From positions 1 to 35,220 of the forward strand of contig PNMF01000017.1 of NCBI GenBank assembly GCA_013823485.1: 35,220 nucleotides of DNA, read 5' to 3'. This document shows positions 34,945-35,220 of this stretch, piece after piece. Source of the DNA: Comamonadaceae bacterium (GTDB lineage: Bacteria > Pseudomonadota > Gammaproteobacteria > Burkholderiales > Burkholderiaceae_C). The position numbers were made by a program, and so were the translations under genes. Position 1 is the stretch's first letter. Every line of letters begins with the position of its first letter. Under the pieces are notes generated by a model. The model ran no database searches. It saw only the letters and a list, made by a program, of their open reading frames with translations, and was not told the DNA's origin.

Positions 34945-35220
34945 ATGACCCTGCTGACCACCCTGCGCCGTGCCCTGGCCGCCGCTGCCCTGCTGGCCAC
35001 CGCCACCGCCGTGCACGCCCAGACCCTGCGCGTGACCACCATCCCCGAAGAAGCCGCCACCGAGCAGATCCGCAAGTTCACCCCGCTGGCCAGCTACCTG
35101 GAGAAGCAGCTGGGCATGAAGGTGGAGTTCACCCCGGTCAGCGACTACCCGGCCGCCGTGGAAGCGCTGGTCAACAAGAAGGTCGATCTGGTGTGGTTCG
35201 GTGGCTTCACCCATGTGCAG
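34945..35220 (+). CDS. PhnD-like ABC transporter substrate-binding protein, putative selenate/selenium type (partial)
   Basis: The first 92 residues of a periplasmic binding protein, cut by the window end. Signal peptide 1-26 (ending AVHA-Q), then LRVTTIPEEAATEQIRKFTP, a YLEKQLGMKVEFTPVSDY segment and LVNKKVDLVWFGGFTHVQ, the opening lobe of the phosphate/phosphonate-binding (PhnD) superfamily. These segments resemble the group labelled putative selenate ABC transporter binding protein (TIGR04553), which occurs beside selD. Being divergent from senB-selD supports a selenium role over phosphonate or phosphite uptake. The 157-base gap to senB contains a TAATAC (34875-34880) without a fitting -35, and the palindrome CACCCGGGTG (34828-34837). 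Confidence 0.85.
   Translation, partial: MTLLTTLRRALAAAALLATATAVHAQTLRVTTIPEEAATEQIRKFTPLASYLEKQLGMKVEFTPVSDYPAAVEALVNKKVDLVWFGGFTHVQ

Overview
The window is a dense, very GC-rich stretch of chromosome. Protein sequences and gene order (gmk-rpoZ-spoT, lolB-ispE-tRNA-Gln-prs-rplY-pth, ferredoxin-coaD-rsmD-M16-M16-ftsY) point to a betaproteobacterium of the Burkholderiales, in the Comamonadaceae/Sphaerotilaceae neighbourhood. This placement is inferred from sequence feel and gene order, not from a search. I see no insertion sequence, prophage, CRISPR array or plasmid gene.

Left part (1-14.4 kb) is mostly core functions: the end of a YicC-type endoribonuclease gene, gmk, rpoZ, a bifunctional RelA/SpoT enzyme, greB, tRNA-Arg(ACG), a small unrecognised ORF behind a good promoter with a perfect palindrome, a winged-helix regulator divergent from a MASE1-like membrane protein, tRNA-Ile2(CAU), hrcA, nadK, recN and rapZ. 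A minus-strand run follows: mutM, a dynamin-like GTPase, and mutY, the last two overlapping by four bases. The two 8-oxoguanine repair glycosylases therefore flank a dynamin-family protein.

Middle (14.5-25.7 kb): TPR protein-lolB-ispE (each junction a 4-base start/stop overlap), tRNA-Gln with its terminator, prs, rplY, a GC-rich dispersed-type repeat, pth; then on the minus strand rsmD, coaD and a 2[4Fe-4S] ferredoxin, preceded by a pair of M16 metalloproteases (one with and one without the zinc motif), divergent from ftsY.

Right part (25.7-35.2 kb) is accessory and the most interesting. First, an ECF sigma factor with a small soluble zinc-finger anti-sigma factor is divergent from a TlpA-like thiol-redox protein and a bufferin operon: DUF2282 precursor (bufA), DUF692/MNIO maturase (bufB), DUF2063 partner (bufC) and DoxX-family membrane protein (bufD). 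The TlpA-like gene and bufA are both preceded by the same GTAA-N17-CGAC element, which I propose is the promoter read by the sigma factor. Bufferins are copper-binding modified peptides, so this looks like a metal/thiol stress response.

Second, a selenium locus: senB (selenosugar synthase family), selD/senC (selenophosphate synthetase) overlapping it by four bases, and a HAD hydrolase 3 bases further on, all divergent from the first part of a PhnD-like binding protein of the putative selenate/selenium ABC transporter type. Close by is a fused two-domain glycosyltransferase of the families called rSAM/selenodomain-associated (arsenosugar) transferases. The selenoneine-forming enzyme SenA is not in the window, so the end product here is open.
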